Shown one piece after another: positions 1 to 8,840 of a stretch of 64,000 nucleotides of DNA. Source of the DNA: Steroidobacteraceae bacterium (GTDB lineage: Bacteria; Pseudomonadota; Gammaproteobacteria; Steroidobacterales; Steroidobacteraceae). The stretch covers positions 231,665 to 295,664 of the forward strand of contig JABAQU010000015.1 of assembly GCA_019187185.1 (NCBI GenBank). Direction: 5' to 3'. Within the stretch, counting starts at the first letter, position 1, and each line of letters starts with the position of its first letter. The notes under the pieces are model-generated. The model saw nothing but the letters and a program-made list of their open reading frames with translations. It searched no databases and had not been told where the DNA came from. Made by a program: the position numbers and the translations under genes.

Positions 1-762
1 CATGCCGCGGGGGGTGTCGTCGGCGAGCCGCTCGCACTCGTGCCGTCGATCACCCACGGCGAGCGCATCATGGTGCCGGCCGATGCCGAGATCGTCATCG
101 AGGGCTACGCCCCGCCGGATGTCCTCGCCGCGGACGGTCCCTTCGGCGAGTACACGGGCTATCTCGGCCCGCAGTCGCCCGCGCCGGTCTGCGACGTCAC
201 CTGCATCACGATGCGCAAGGATGCGATCTATCACGACTATGGCTCGGGCCTCACCGACATGCTGGTGCCCGACAACATGGCGATGGAGGGCAAGCTCTAC
301 GAGCTGGTGAAGGCCGTGGCACCCTCGCTGCGCAACGTGCACGTGCCCGCGGCGGGGCGACGCTTCCATGCCTGGCTCCAGCTCGCCAACCCCGCGCGCG
401 GCGAGGCGCGCGATGCACTCGTCGCGGCGCTCGCGTACCGGCGCACGAAGTGGGTCGTTGCGGTCGACGAGGACATCGACCTGTTCTCGCGTGAATCGCT
501 CGACTGGGCACTCGCGACGCGCGTGCAGTGGTCGCGCGATGCGATCGTGATCGACGACCTGTCGGGCTCGGCGCTCGACCCGTCGCTGCCGCGCGGGGCG
601 ACCACGGCATCGAAAATGGGCGTCGATGCCACGTTGCCGCCCCAACCGGCGCCGGGTGTGCCGCGACCCGTGCCGCCGATCGCAACAGTACCGCCTGCGG
701 CGCGCGCCCGGGCCGAAGCGCTGCGAGCGCAGGCCGACGCCCGCGGCTGGCCGCGCGAGTAA
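1..762 (+). CDS. UbiD-family decarboxylase, C-terminal part (5' end outside window)
   Basis: The frame is open from the first base (first codon CAT), so about 253 codons of the C-terminal part are present and the true start lies upstream. The stretch VPADAEIVIEG followed by GPFGEYTGY is typical of the UbiD/UbiD-like prenyl-FMN decarboxylases, which remove or add a carboxyl group on aromatic, heteroaromatic or alpha,beta-unsaturated acids. The tail is Pro/Ala-rich. A 15-bp gap leads to the tiny zinc-ribbon gene. In quinone biosynthesis ubiD would not be expected beside GntR, MFS and molybdenum hydroxylase genes, so a catabolic UbiD paralogue is more likely. Substrate unknown. Confidence 0.87.
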   Translation, partial: HAAGGVVGEPLALVPSITHGERIMVPADAEIVIEGYAPPDVLAADGPFGEYTGYLGPQSPAPVCDVTCITMRKDAIYHDYGSGLTDMLVPDNMAMEGKLYELVKAVAPSLRNVHVPAAGRRFHAWLQLANPARGEARDALVAALAYRRTKWVVAVDEDIDLFSRESLDWALATRVQWSRDAIVIDDLSGSALDPSLPRGATTASKMGVDATLPPQPAPGVPRPVPPIATVPPAARARAEALRAQADARGWPRE

Positions 763-777
763 CGCTCTGGCGAGACC

Positions 778-960
778 ATGACCGTGCAACGACCCGCCTC
801 TTTCAGCGACATCGGCAAGTATCGCGGCAACACGGTGTGGGTCGCGTGCCCCGGTTGCCGCACCTGGTTTCCCGTCAGTCCGCGCATGCTTGCGCCCGCG
901 GCGCCGCCCGCCTGCTGTCCGCAATGCCACCGGGAGTTTCCCGCCAAGGAGTCAACGTAA
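778..960 (+). CDS. 60-aa zinc-ribbon-like protein
   Basis: This small protein carries CPGC near residue 25 and CCPQC near residue 48, two cysteine pairs able to bind one zinc ion. The start ATG follows GGCGAGACC. Its TAA shares a base with the ATG of the next gene (TAATG), so the two are probably translationally coupled. Placement between a UbiD decarboxylase and a heme-oxygenase-like metalloenzyme suggests an accessory subunit or chaperone of one of them. That role is inference; no family name was recognised. Confidence 0.7.
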   Translation: MTVQRPASFSDIGKYRGNTVWVACPGCRTWFPVSPRMLAPAAPPACCPQCHREFPAKEST

Positions 961-1676
961 TGGCCAATCTCATGGATCGCTCCACATTTTTCGCCGCGCT
1001 CGAAGCGGCGCGCCAGCCGCAGCACGGCGGCGGCCATCCATTCAGCCGCGCGTGGGCCGCAGGCGAGCTCACGCGGGCGCAGCTCGGCGCATGGGCCGTC
1101 CAGCATTTCTATTACATCGATGCCGTCCCGCAACAGTTCGCGGCGCTGTTTGCGCGCCTGCCGGACCTCGATGCGCGCCAGCACCTGCTCGAGAACCTGC
1201 TCGGCGAGGAAATGCCGAATGCGCCGGGCAAGCGCCATCCGGATCTCCTGCGCAAGTTCGCGCGCGCGTGCGGCGTAACGGACGCGGAGATACTCGGTGC
1301 GGAGGACGCGGGCGCCGTACTGCCGACGACACGTGCGATGCGCGCCTGGATCTGGGAGCTCTCGGGCATCCGACCGCTCGCCGAGGCCTGCGCGGGCATC
1401 ATGGTGGCACTCGAAGGGCAGTTGCCGACGCTCTATCCGAAGTACGTCGATGCGATGCGCCGCATGGGTTACAGCGAGGACGATCTCGAGTTCTTCCACG
1501 TGCACATCGAAGGCGACACCGGGCATGCACACATCGGGCTCGAGCTCACCAACCGTTACGCCACGACGCCGGAGCTGCAGCAGCGCGCGGTGAGCGCGGT
1601 GCGTGCATCGGCGGCCATGCGCTATTCGATGCTCGACGGCATCCACGCGCGACTCGAGGTGAGGAATGCCGCCTGA
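960..1676 (+). CDS. TENA/PqqC-like heme-oxygenase-fold metalloenzyme
   Basis: A 238-aa all-helical protein of the PqqC/TENA/CADD superfamily. Possible metal ligands of the diiron HDO (heme-oxygenase-like diiron oxidase) type are visible: Glu83 and His93 in one helix region, Glu152 (LEGQLP), and a closing His182-x3-Asp186-x2-His189 motif. Known members oxidise small molecules with O2 (UndA, SznF, CADD) or use only the fold (PqqC, TenA). No other pqq gene is present, so a PQQ role is not supported. It is coupled to the zinc-ribbon gene upstream and overlaps the SDR downstream by 11 bp, so it probably acts in the same pathway as the UbiD-like enzyme. Confidence 0.8.
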   Translation: MANLMDRSTFFAALEAARQPQHGGGHPFSRAWAAGELTRAQLGAWAVQHFYYIDAVPQQFAALFARLPDLDARQHLLENLLGEEMPNAPGKRHPDLLRKFARACGVTDAEILGAEDAGAVLPTTRAMRAWIWELSGIRPLAEACAGIMVALEGQLPTLYPKYVDAMRRMGYSEDDLEFFHVHIEGDTGHAHIGLELTNRYATTPELQQRAVSAVRASAAMRYSMLDGIHARLEVRNAA

Positions 1677-2400
1677 GAGCGGCTCGCCGCCCGTTGCCTT
1701 CCTCACGGGAGCCGCAGGTGGCATCGGCCGGGCGCTGGTCGAGCGGCTGCGCGCCGAGCGCCGGCAGATCTACGCGACCGACCGCGCCCTCGCAGCGGTG
1801 CCCTGTACGGACAGCGGCTTTCGCATGGCGAGCCTCGACGTGACCGATGAGGCCGCGATTGCCGCTGCCATCGAGGATTGTCTTGCGGCCTTCGGGCGCA
1901 TCGATCACGTCGTCCACCTCGCCGGAGAGACAGGACAGGGGCCGCTCGATGACGTCTCGCGCGCCGAGTGGGATCGCCTTCTCGCCGTGAACCTGACGAG
2001 TGCGTTCCTGCTCGCCAGGGCCGCGCACGCCCCGCTCGCGGCTTCGCAGGGCAGCCTCACACTGATCTCGTCGACCAACGGCCTGAATGGCGGCAGCGCA
2101 CTGAGCGGCCCGGCATACGCGGTCGCCAAGGCGGGGCTCGTGAATCTCGTGCGCTATCTCGCGAAGGAATGGGCGCCGCAGCGCATCCGCGTGAATGCCG
2201 TGGCGCCGGGGCCGATCGACACACCGATGGTCGCGCGTTTCCCGGCCGGGGAGCGCGCGCGCATCGCGGCGGCCGTGCCGCTCGGCCGCCTCGGCGAGGC
2301 GCGCGAAGTGGCGGCCGCAATTGCCTATCTCATCGGGCGCGACGCGACCTGGATCACCGGTACCGTGCTCAATGTCAGCGGCGGAGGCGTGCTCGATTGA
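1666..2400 (+). CDS. SDR-family oxidoreductase
   Basis: A 244-aa short-chain dehydrogenase/reductase with the nucleotide-binding motif TGAAGGIG near residue 14, NAG-like HLAGE, and the active-site YAVAK. The length is normal for a classical SDR. It should oxidise or reduce an alcohol/carbonyl with NAD(P). It overlaps the metalloenzyme gene by 11 bp, and its stop overlaps the TTG start proposed for the GntR gene. Substrate not predictable. Confidence 0.92.
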   Translation: MPPESGSPPVAFLTGAAGGIGRALVERLRAERRQIYATDRALAAVPCTDSGFRMASLDVTDEAAIAAAIEDCLAAFGRIDHVVHLAGETGQGPLDDVSRAEWDRLLAVNLTSAFLLARAAHAPLAASQGSLTLISSTNGLNGGSALSGPAYAVAKAGLVNLVRYLAKEWAPQRIRVNAVAPGPIDTPMVARFPAGERARIAAAVPLGRLGEAREVAAAIAYLIGRDATWITGTVLNVSGGGVLD

Positions 2401-3152
2401 ACGCCGCCGTGCACCGTGTCGCGGACACGCCCTCGCCGCGCTATTACCAGGTCTACGTGACGCTGCGGGCCTGGGTGCGCGACGGGACCTACGGGCCCGG
2501 TGCGCAGATCCCGACCGAGGCGGACCTGTGTCGCCACTTCGGTGTTTCGCGCATCACCGTGCGCAAGGCACTCGCCGATCTTGTGCGCGAAGGCTGGCTC
2601 GTGCGCCACCCGGGCCGGGGGACATTCGTCGCACTGTCTGCCGCGCGTGCACCCGCGTTCGTCGACATCCGGGAAGCGATGATGCAGGTCGCGGACCTCG
2701 GAGCCGTGACCGAGGTGATCGACGCGCGCGTCGCCGAGGTCGTCGCCGACGATGAAACGCTCGCAGCGCTCGATCTCGAGCCGGGCGCCCGCGTGCAGCG
2801 TGGCTCGCATGTGCGACTGTTCAAGGGCGTGCCGCTCGCGCACGTCACGACCTTCGTGCCGCTCGACATCGCCGCGACCGTGGGGCGGCAGCCGCGGGGC
2901 ACGCACGTCCCGATGTTCGAGCTGCTCGAGCGCTCCGGGATCCGCGTGCGCGAGGCCGACCAGTGGGTCGGCGCGACGCTCGCGAACATCGAGACCGGGC
3001 GGGCACTCGCGATCGGCATCGGTGCGCCGCTGCTGAAGCTCACGCGCATCGTCTACGACGTGCGCAGGCGGCCGGTCGAGCGCGTCATCGCGCTCTATCG
3101 TGCCGACGCCTACCAGTACCGCATGCACCTCAGCCGGCCGCGCAGTCCATGA
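2397..3152 (+). CDS. GntR-family regulator (HutC/UTRA type)
   Basis: N-terminal winged helix with the GntR signature IPTEADLCRHFGVSRITVRK, followed by a UTRA effector domain of about 150 residues (from about residue 90). It probably binds a small ligand and regulates this run. No ATG lies near the expected start. TTG at 2397 overlaps the upstream stop (ATTGA), and GTG at 2409 is the alternative. Its last bases overlap the MFS ATG (ATGA), placing it in the middle of the operon rather than divergent from it. Confidence 0.88.
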   Translation: MNAAVHRVADTPSPRYYQVYVTLRAWVRDGTYGPGAQIPTEADLCRHFGVSRITVRKALADLVREGWLVRHPGRGTFVALSAARAPAFVDIREAMMQVADLGAVTEVIDARVAEVVADDETLAALDLEPGARVQRGSHVRLFKGVPLAHVTTFVPLDIAATVGRQPRGTHVPMFELLERSGIRVREADQWVGATLANIETGRALAIGIGAPLLKLTRIVYDVRRRPVERVIALYRADAYQYRMHLSRPRSP

Positions 3153-4432
3153 ACGGACCGTGGTGGCGCGAGAAGCGCTGGGGCATTGGCGTGCTGCTGC
3201 TGCTCGTCACGGCGGTCGGCAGCATCGACCGGCAGGCGATGTCGATCGCGGCCGCGTCGATCAAGGCCGACTTTCATCTCAGCAACACGCAGTACGGTGC
3301 GATCGCGTTCGCGTTCTTTGCCGCCTACGGCATCGGACAGCTCGTCGCCGGGATGGTCGTCGACCGGCTCGGCACGCGCCGCGCCCTGTCGCTCGCCGTG
3401 ATCTGGTGGAGCATTGCCGCGATACTGCACGCCGTCGCGCGAGGCTTCTGGGGCTTCTTCGGCGCACGCGCCATGCTCGGCCTGACCGAGGGCGCTAATT
3501 ATCCCGCGGCCATCAAGGCGATCGCCGAGTGGTTCCCGCGCGCGGAACGCAGCATGGCGACAGGCCTCGTGACGGCCGGTACCGGCATCGGCCTCATCCT
3601 CGCGCCGCCGGTGGTCGGCGTGCTGATCTACTACTTCAACTGGCACATGGCGTTCATCGTGCCCGGCGTGGCGGGCTTTGCGTGGGTGTGGTGGTGGAAC
3701 CGGCGGTACCACCTGCCGGAGCACCACCCGACGATCACGGCGGAGGAGCGCGCACTCGCACTGCGTGACCGGGTGTCCAGCGTCGCTGCCGGCGAGGCGC
3801 CCCGCAGCCCGTGGCGCACCTGGGCCCACTACCTTCGCTATCGTGAAACCTGGGGCCTCGTGCTCGCGCGCTTTGCCGGCGACGGCGCGTTCTACTTTTT
3901 CGCGGTGTGGCTCCCGCTCTACATGCAGAGCGAGCGCGGGTTCTCCGTGCTCAATGTCGCATGGCTCGTCGCGATCCCGTTCGTGTTCGCGGACATCGGC
4001 AGTCTCGCGGGCGGCTGGGCAGGCCAGCGGCTGATTCGCCGCGGCTGGACGGTCGACCGGTCGCGCAAGACGATGATCTGGGCGGGCGCACTCGGCGTGC
4101 TGGTGGCGTGGCCGGTCAGCATCGTGGCGGACTGGTGGTTCGCGCTGCTGCTCGCCTCGCTCGCGATCGCATCGATCCAGGTGAAGAGCGCCTCGCTCTT
4201 TCCCCTCGCGGCCGATCTCTTCCCGGCGCGCGATGTGGCGACGGTGTGGGGCATGTCGGGCGCGGCCGGGGCGGGCGGCGCCGCGCTCTTCCAGTGGGCG
4301 TTCGGCTGGCTGATCGATGCGTACGGTTACAATCCGGTGTTCGTGATCGTCTCGCTGATGTGCATCGTGCAGGCCGCGCTCGTCTCGATACTCATCCCGC
4401 GGATTGCACCGCTCGAGGTGAAGCCCGCGTGA
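3149..4432 (+). CDS. MFS transporter (ACS-like)
   Basis: A 427-aa major facilitator with about 12 hydrophobic segments. The loop DRLGTRRA after the second segment fits the MFS signature, and the pattern resembles the anion:cation symporter group that imports organic acids. Start at the ATG that overlaps the GntR stop. Its TGA overlaps the GTG of the molybdenum hydroxylase gene (GTGA). The likely role is uptake of the acid handled by the neighbouring enzymes; this is inferred from context. Confidence 0.9.
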   Translation: MNGPWWREKRWGIGVLLLLVTAVGSIDRQAMSIAAASIKADFHLSNTQYGAIAFAFFAAYGIGQLVAGMVVDRLGTRRALSLAVIWWSIAAILHAVARGFWGFFGARAMLGLTEGANYPAAIKAIAEWFPRAERSMATGLVTAGTGIGLILAPPVVGVLIYYFNWHMAFIVPGVAGFAWVWWWNRRYHLPEHHPTITAEERALALRDRVSSVAAGEAPRSPWRTWAHYLRYRETWGLVLARFAGDGAFYFFAVWLPLYMQSERGFSVLNVAWLVAIPFVFADIGSLAGGWAGQRLIRRGWTVDRSRKTMIWAGALGVLVAWPVSIVADWWFALLLASLAIASIQVKSASLFPLAADLFPARDVATVWGMSGAAGAGGAALFQWAFGWLIDAYGYNPVFVIVSLMCIVQAALVSILIPRIAPLEVKPA

Positions 4433-6549
4433 CCGTCGTGACGCTGTCGCGCCGCGACGCGCTGCAGCTCGGGCTCGCAGCGGGCGGGGGGCTGCTGCTC
4501 GGCTGCAGCGTGCCGGCGGCGCGGCCCCTGGCCGGGAAGTCGTCCACGGCGCCCGCCGCCCTCAACGCGTGGGTGCAGATCGCGCCCGACGGGACGATCA
4601 CGCTCGTCACGCCCGACGCCGAAATGGGGCAGGGCGTCCATACGGCGCTGCCGCTGATCCTCGCCGAAGACATGGAAGCGGACTTCGCGGACGTGCGTGT
4701 CGTGCACTGTGGCTACGATCCTGCGTACAACAATCCGCTGAAGGGCTACCAGGCGACGGGCCAGAGCGCGGCGGTGCGCGGCTACTACACGCTGCTGCGC
4801 CGCATCGGTGCGAGCGCACGCGACATGCTGATCGCGGCCGCCGCGGCACGCTGGCAGGTTCCGGTCGCCGATTGCCGTGCCGCGGGCAGTGTGGTCCGAC
4901 ACGCTGCGAGTGGCCGCAGTGCCACCTATGGCGAGCTCGCGGCCGATGCCGCACGTCAGACACCGCCCGCCGAACCGGTGCTCAAGGCCGCATCGGAGTT
5001 CAGGCTGATCGGCGCGCGCGTCGCGCGCAAGGACACTCCCGCGAAGGTCGACGGCAGTGCGCAGTACTCCATCGACCTCGTGCTGCCCGGCATGGCGTAT
5101 GCCGCCGTACGTGTTTCGCCCGTCACGGGTGGGACCGTCACCAGGCTCGATGACGCAAGGGCGCGCGCGGCGCCCGGTGTGCTGGATGTGGTGCGCATCG
5201 ATGGCGGCGTCGCGGTCGTCGCCGCGACGTGGTGGCAGGCGCACCAGGCGCTCGACCTGCTCGACATCGAGTTCACCGGCGGATCAGTGACTGCATCCAC
5301 GGCGACAGTCGACGCGGATCTCGCGCGCGCGATCGCCGACGGCGGGCTCGTTGCGCACGATGCCGGCGATGTCGAGACGGCGCTCGCTGCGGGCACGCAC
5401 GTGCTCGAGGTGGAATACGCCGTGCCGTATCTTGCGCACGCGACGATGGAACCGATGGGCTGTGTCGCGCATGTCGAGGGCGATCGTTGCACCGTCTGGG
5501 CGCCGACCCAGGGGCCCACGGTCGCACACAAGGCGGCGGTGCGCGCCTCGGGACTGCCACCGGAGGCCGTGACCGTCCATCGCATGTTCCTCGGCGGGGG
5601 CTTCGGCCGCCGCTACGAGACCGATTTCGTCACCCAGGCCGTGCAGATCTCGCGGTCGGTCGCGCGCCCGGTGAAGCTGCTCTGGAGCCGGGAAGAGGAT
5701 CTCACGCACGATTTCTATCGCCCGGCGGCGCGCATCCGCTATCGCGCTGCGCTCGCGGCGGACGGTATGCCTGCGGCGGTGGACATCGTCGCCGCCTGCG
5801 GGTCGATCCTCGCGCGCATGCGGGGCAGCCTCGGCGGCAAGGTCGATGCCATGAGCGTCGATGGCGTGCTCGACCGGGAGATTGCAATTCCCAACCTGCG
5901 CATACGGCATGCGGCGGTCGACACGCCGCTGCCGGTCGGCATGTGGCGCAGCGTGAGCCACTCGCAGAATGCCTTTTTCAAGGAATCGTTCATGGACGAG
6001 CTCGCCCACGCGGCGGGACGCGATCCGTACGAGTATCGCCGTGCGCTGCTCGCGGGTACGCGTCAGGCGGCCGTGCTCGATCTCGCCGCGGAGAAGGCGG
6101 CGTGGGGCACGCCGCTGCCGCGCGGCCGCGCGCGCGGCATCGCGATCGCGGCCTCCTACGGCAGCATCGTCGCGCAGGTCGCGGAAGTCTCGCTGGAAGA
6201 CGGTGCACCGCGCGTGCACCGTGTCGTCTGCGCGGTCGACTGCGGCCTCGCAATCGACCCGTACAACATCGCCGCGCAGATGGAGAGCGGCGTCGTATAC
6301 GGCCTCTCGGCGGCACTGTGGGGCGAGATCACCGTCAGGGACGGTGCGGTCGAGCAAAGCAATTTTCACGACTACCGCGTGCTGCGCATCCACGAGATGC
6401 CGCGGGTGGAGACGCACATCGTCGCGAGCACCGCGCCGCCCGGCGGCATCGGCGAATGTGCAGTGCCGCCGATCGCGCCGGCGGTGGCCAATGCGCTCTT
6501 TGCCTTGAACGGCAAGCGCGTGCGGAAGCTGCCGCTCGTGGGGCGGTGA
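4429..6549 (+). CDS. Tat-exported lipoprotein molybdopterin oxidoreductase, IorB-like
   Basis: A 706-aa protein of the xanthine dehydrogenase large-subunit superfamily, closest in build to the beta subunit of isoquinoline 1-oxidoreductase and periplasmic aldehyde dehydrogenases. The N-terminus has a twin-arginine motif (SRRDAL, residues 7-12) and a lipobox LLGC ending at Cys26, so export by Tat and lipidation are likely. GGGFGRR near residue 388 and GGIGE near residue 673 (the Glu being the usual catalytic base) mark the cofactor domain. The usual small [2Fe-2S] partner and cytochrome c gene are not adjacent. The GTG start overlaps the MFS stop. Confidence 0.9.
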   Translation: MTVVTLSRRDALQLGLAAGGGLLLGCSVPAARPLAGKSSTAPAALNAWVQIAPDGTITLVTPDAEMGQGVHTALPLILAEDMEADFADVRVVHCGYDPAYNNPLKGYQATGQSAAVRGYYTLLRRIGASARDMLIAAAAARWQVPVADCRAAGSVVRHAASGRSATYGELAADAARQTPPAEPVLKAASEFRLIGARVARKDTPAKVDGSAQYSIDLVLPGMAYAAVRVSPVTGGTVTRLDDARARAAPGVLDVVRIDGGVAVVAATWWQAHQALDLLDIEFTGGSVTASTATVDADLARAIADGGLVAHDAGDVETALAAGTHVLEVEYAVPYLAHATMEPMGCVAHVEGDRCTVWAPTQGPTVAHKAAVRASGLPPEAVTVHRMFLGGGFGRRYETDFVTQAVQISRSVARPVKLLWSREEDLTHDFYRPAARIRYRAALAADGMPAAVDIVAACGSILARMRGSLGGKVDAMSVDGVLDREIAIPNLRIRHAAVDTPLPVGMWRSVSHSQNAFFKESFMDELAHAAGRDPYEYRRALLAGTRQAAVLDLAAEKAAWGTPLPRGRARGIAIAASYGSIVAQVAEVSLEDGAPRVHRVVCAVDCGLAIDPYNIAAQMESGVVYGLSAALWGEITVRDGAVEQSNFHDYRVLRIHEMPRVETHIVASTAPPGGIGECAVPPIAPAVANALFALNGKRVRKLPLVGR

Positions 6550-6584
6550 GGCCCCGTTCCGCTCGCTCCTCCGGGCGTGCGCCC

Positions 6585-7025
6585 TCAGCCGCCGTGCGCG
6601 CTGCCCAGCAGCTTCGCGAGCTGCGCCGCGATCTTTTCGTACTCCCAGTAGGCCTTGAGCGAGACAATCTTGCCGCGCGCATCGACACGGTAGACCACGA
6701 CGAGGTCCGTCTCGATCGCGAGGCCGTTCGGCATGCGGTTGACGAACGTGGCGACATTCGCGCACTCGTCCCCGGCGGGGTAGGACTCGCGGATGGTCGT
6801 CTCGAGCTGCCCGGGTGCGATGGCCATGTCCCAGAAGCGCCCGATCGCCTCCTTGCCGCGGTGGCCGAGCCCGGTGGGATCGAGCGGCGAGATGCCGACC
6901 GGATCCTGGATCACGGCGTCGTCGGCAAAGAGCTCGAGCCAGGCGGACTTGTTCTTCGCGCGGACAGCCGCGAGCGATTCTGCACCGGCCTGCTGGGCAC
7001 GGTTGGTGAAGGATTGTGCAGCCAC
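6585..7025 (-). CDS. SnoaL/NTF2-like protein
   Basis: A 146-aa protein with the cone-fold pattern of nuclear transport factor 2/SnoaL proteins: an N-terminal helix pair, WLELFADDAVIQDP, GKEAIGRFW, and a closing strand with VSLKAYWEYEK. Such proteins are small isomerases, hydrolases, cyclases or ligand-binding proteins. The GTG at 7025 was chosen because GGAG lies 8 bases upstream. It lies 163 bp downstream of the 7189-7536 gene on the same strand. Its 3' end faces the IorB-like gene. Confidence 0.82.
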   Translation of the reverse strand: MAAQSFTNRAQQAGAESLAAVRAKNKSAWLELFADDAVIQDPVGISPLDPTGLGHRGKEAIGRFWDMAIAPGQLETTIRESYPAGDECANVATFVNRMPNGLAIETDLVVVYRVDARGKIVSLKAYWEYEKIAAQLAKLLGSAHGG

Positions 7026-7188
7026 GATCAGTGCTCCATCTGTCTGTTGAGCGGAGAAAGCGGATACTCCAGGTTCCCGCCGCCGGAGATTACCATTGAG
7101 TCTCACTCGCCAGCGGCATTGATTCCCGGGTGTGCCCGCGCCGGCAGCGACGGCGGCGGCATCGGCGCCAAGGAACAGACGCACCGTT

Positions 7189-7536
7189 TCACGCCGCATC
7201 GGCGCCCTCCAGCGGCCGCGGCAGGTCGAGCCCCGCGTCGTTGAGCACATGGCGGCGGCGGTGTTCGCAGCGCTCGTCGAGCGCCTGCCAGAACGCGGCC
7301 ACCTCCGGCCCGGCGCTACCACGCATGCGGAAGTAGCCCGGCTCGTCGGTCACCTGCCATAGCAGCCACAGGGTGTTCGGCCGGCCCGGTATCACCGCCG
7401 GCGGGGATGCCCAGCGCTGACGCAGGGACAGGGTAGGCCGCGCAGGCAGGCCGGGCAGGTACGATTCTTCGAGCTGCCGCAGCACGGCGGGAATCTGCGC
7501 CGGGTCCAGCACGATTTCATCGAGAATGTGGATCAT
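7189..7536 (-). CDS. Conserved hypothetical protein, 115 aa
   Basis: No family was recognised. The sequence alternates short helices and strands and is rich in Trp, Pro and Arg, with TLWLLWQVTDEPGYF in the middle. A ferredoxin-like alpha/beta-barrel fold is possible but not shown. Its ATG overlaps the stop of the luciferase-like monooxygenase (ATGA), so the two are very probably co-translated and functionally linked. Confidence 0.72.
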   Translation of the reverse strand: MIHILDEIVLDPAQIPAVLRQLEESYLPGLPARPTLSLRQRWASPPAVIPGRPNTLWLLWQVTDEPGYFRMRGSAGPEVAAFWQALDERCEHRRRHVLNDAGLDLPRPLEGADAA

Positions 7537-8435
7537 CGGCGGCGCGCCGCAGCGTCGATGACCTCGCGCGTGCGGCGCAGCAGCTCGCGCAGCGCCGGGA
7601 AGGTCGGCTGCTGCGCCTCGTGCATGGCCACCACGACGCGGGAAATCGGCAGCGCCAGGTAGCGTCGCATGACATCGCCGTCGAGGGACGCACGGAATTG
7701 CCAGCTGCCTGGCCACACCGTGAGCTCCACCGCGCCGGGATCGCGTCCGGCTGCGCTCGCCGCGGCCTGTATATCGCCGATGCGTGCCGCGAGGTCCTCG
7801 GGTGAGATCACATAGGGGTAATAGCCGTCGCCGAGACGGCCCGCGCGTTTCGCTGCCGCCGCGGTGCTGCCGCCAACGATGACCGGCACACCCGCCGACT
7901 GGATCGGCCGGACGTCGCAATACACGCGCTGGAAGCGTACGAATTCGCCTTCGAACGAAGCGGGCGCCTCGGTCCAGAGTGCGCGCATCGCCCTGATGTA
8001 CTCGTCCATGCGCGCGCCGCGACGCGTGAAAGGCACATTCAGCGCCGCGTATTCCTCCTCCTGCCAGCCGAGGCCGACCCCCACCATCATGCGGCCGTTG
8101 CTGAGCCGGTCAAGCGTGGCAAGGCGCTTGGCGATCTGCACCGGGCTGTGCTGCGGCAACACGATGACGCTGGTGCCAAGCCGCAGCGTCCGAGAGAAGG
8201 CGGCCGCAAAGCTCAGCCACTCCAGCGGATCGGGCATGACCGTATGCTCGTCGGCCGGCATGCGCCCGTCCGCGGAATAGGGGTAGTTGGGCTTGTAATC
8301 GGCCGCGATCAACACGTGCTCGACGCCCCAGATGGATTCGGCGCCCTCTGATTCGACGGTTGCGACGAACTCCGCCACCCAGTCCGGATTGCAGATCATG
8401 CCCTTGGCGAACAGTGGCAATACACCGATCTTCAT
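7533..8435 (-). CDS. LLM-class flavin/F420-dependent oxidoreductase
   Basis: A 300-aa luciferase-like TIM-barrel protein. Recognisable features are GVEHVLI near residue 37, LRLGTSVIVLPQHSPVQIAK, RLSNGRMMVGVGLGW, and PVIVGGSTAAAAKRAGRLGDGYY, close to the family described as F420-dependent LLM oxidoreductases (TIGR03619-like). It would hydroxylate or reduce a substrate with FMNH2 or F420H2; the cofactor cannot be decided here. First gene of a minus-strand run, with AGGAG upstream of its ATG. Confidence 0.9.
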   Translation of the reverse strand: MKIGVLPLFAKGMICNPDWVAEFVATVESEGAESIWGVEHVLIAADYKPNYPYSADGRMPADEHTVMPDPLEWLSFAAAFSRTLRLGTSVIVLPQHSPVQIAKRLATLDRLSNGRMMVGVGLGWQEEEYAALNVPFTRRGARMDEYIRAMRALWTEAPASFEGEFVRFQRVYCDVRPIQSAGVPVIVGGSTAAAAKRAGRLGDGYYPYVISPEDLAARIGDIQAAASAAGRDPGAVELTVWPGSWQFRASLDGDVMRRYLALPISRVVVAMHEAQQPTFPALRELLRRTREVIDAAARRR

Positions 8436-8840
8436 GGCCTCATCTCCTGCCGCTCCGGTTTTCTACCATAGATGAGGCCGCCTGATCGCCGCAGTGGAGA
8501 TCACCGTGAGGGCAGCCACGTAAGCTCGACACGCATGTGAGCGTTCCGGGGTGCGCGGTCCTCGTCGCAGCGCACATCTTCCACACGCGATTCCATGTTC
8601 GGCGCGGCCCGCCGAATATGTGTGTGCCCGCTTGCCGTCTGAGGGTTGCTGACAAGGATCGATGGGCGCTACGGCATTCGTTCTCACTTCGCGGACCGGA
8701 ATGTCCTGGGATCGTGCGGGCGGACGCTTAACCGACTGTCATGGTCTGGGCTCGCCCCGGTCGTTCGCACGCGGTTATAGTTCGGCTGATCACACGGCAT
8801 CGCGTGCATCATGGTGAGATCGATGCCGCGAGGGGGGACG
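8436..8840. other. Long divergent intergenic region
   Basis: This 405-bp gap separates the divergent LLM oxidoreductase and the igr-like cluster. No coding frame in it looks real. It contains a 27-bp interrupted dyad at 8594-8620, a possible -10 box TATAGT at 8776-8781 reading toward the cluster, and the ribosome binding site AGGGGGG just before the ATG at 8841. Promoters for both directions presumably lie here. Confidence 0.6.
8594..8620. promoter_or_regulatory. Interrupted palindrome, candidate operator
   Basis: The arms CATGTTCGGCG and CGCCGAATATG (11 bases each, one mismatch) flank a 5-base centre. The symmetry and position in a divergent control region fit a dimeric repressor operator; as RNA it would form a strong hairpin. 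The cognate regulator is not identified. Confidence 0.42.

Noticed and set aside
960-1676. pqqC assignment
   Set aside because: The fold is PqqC-like, but no pqqA, B, D or E is present and the ligand pattern fits HDO-type metalloenzymes.
5229-7244. 671-codon plus-strand frame crossing two genes
   Set aside because: It is a shadow of the molybdenum hydroxylase and SnoaL genes and has an Arg-rich, motif-free translation.
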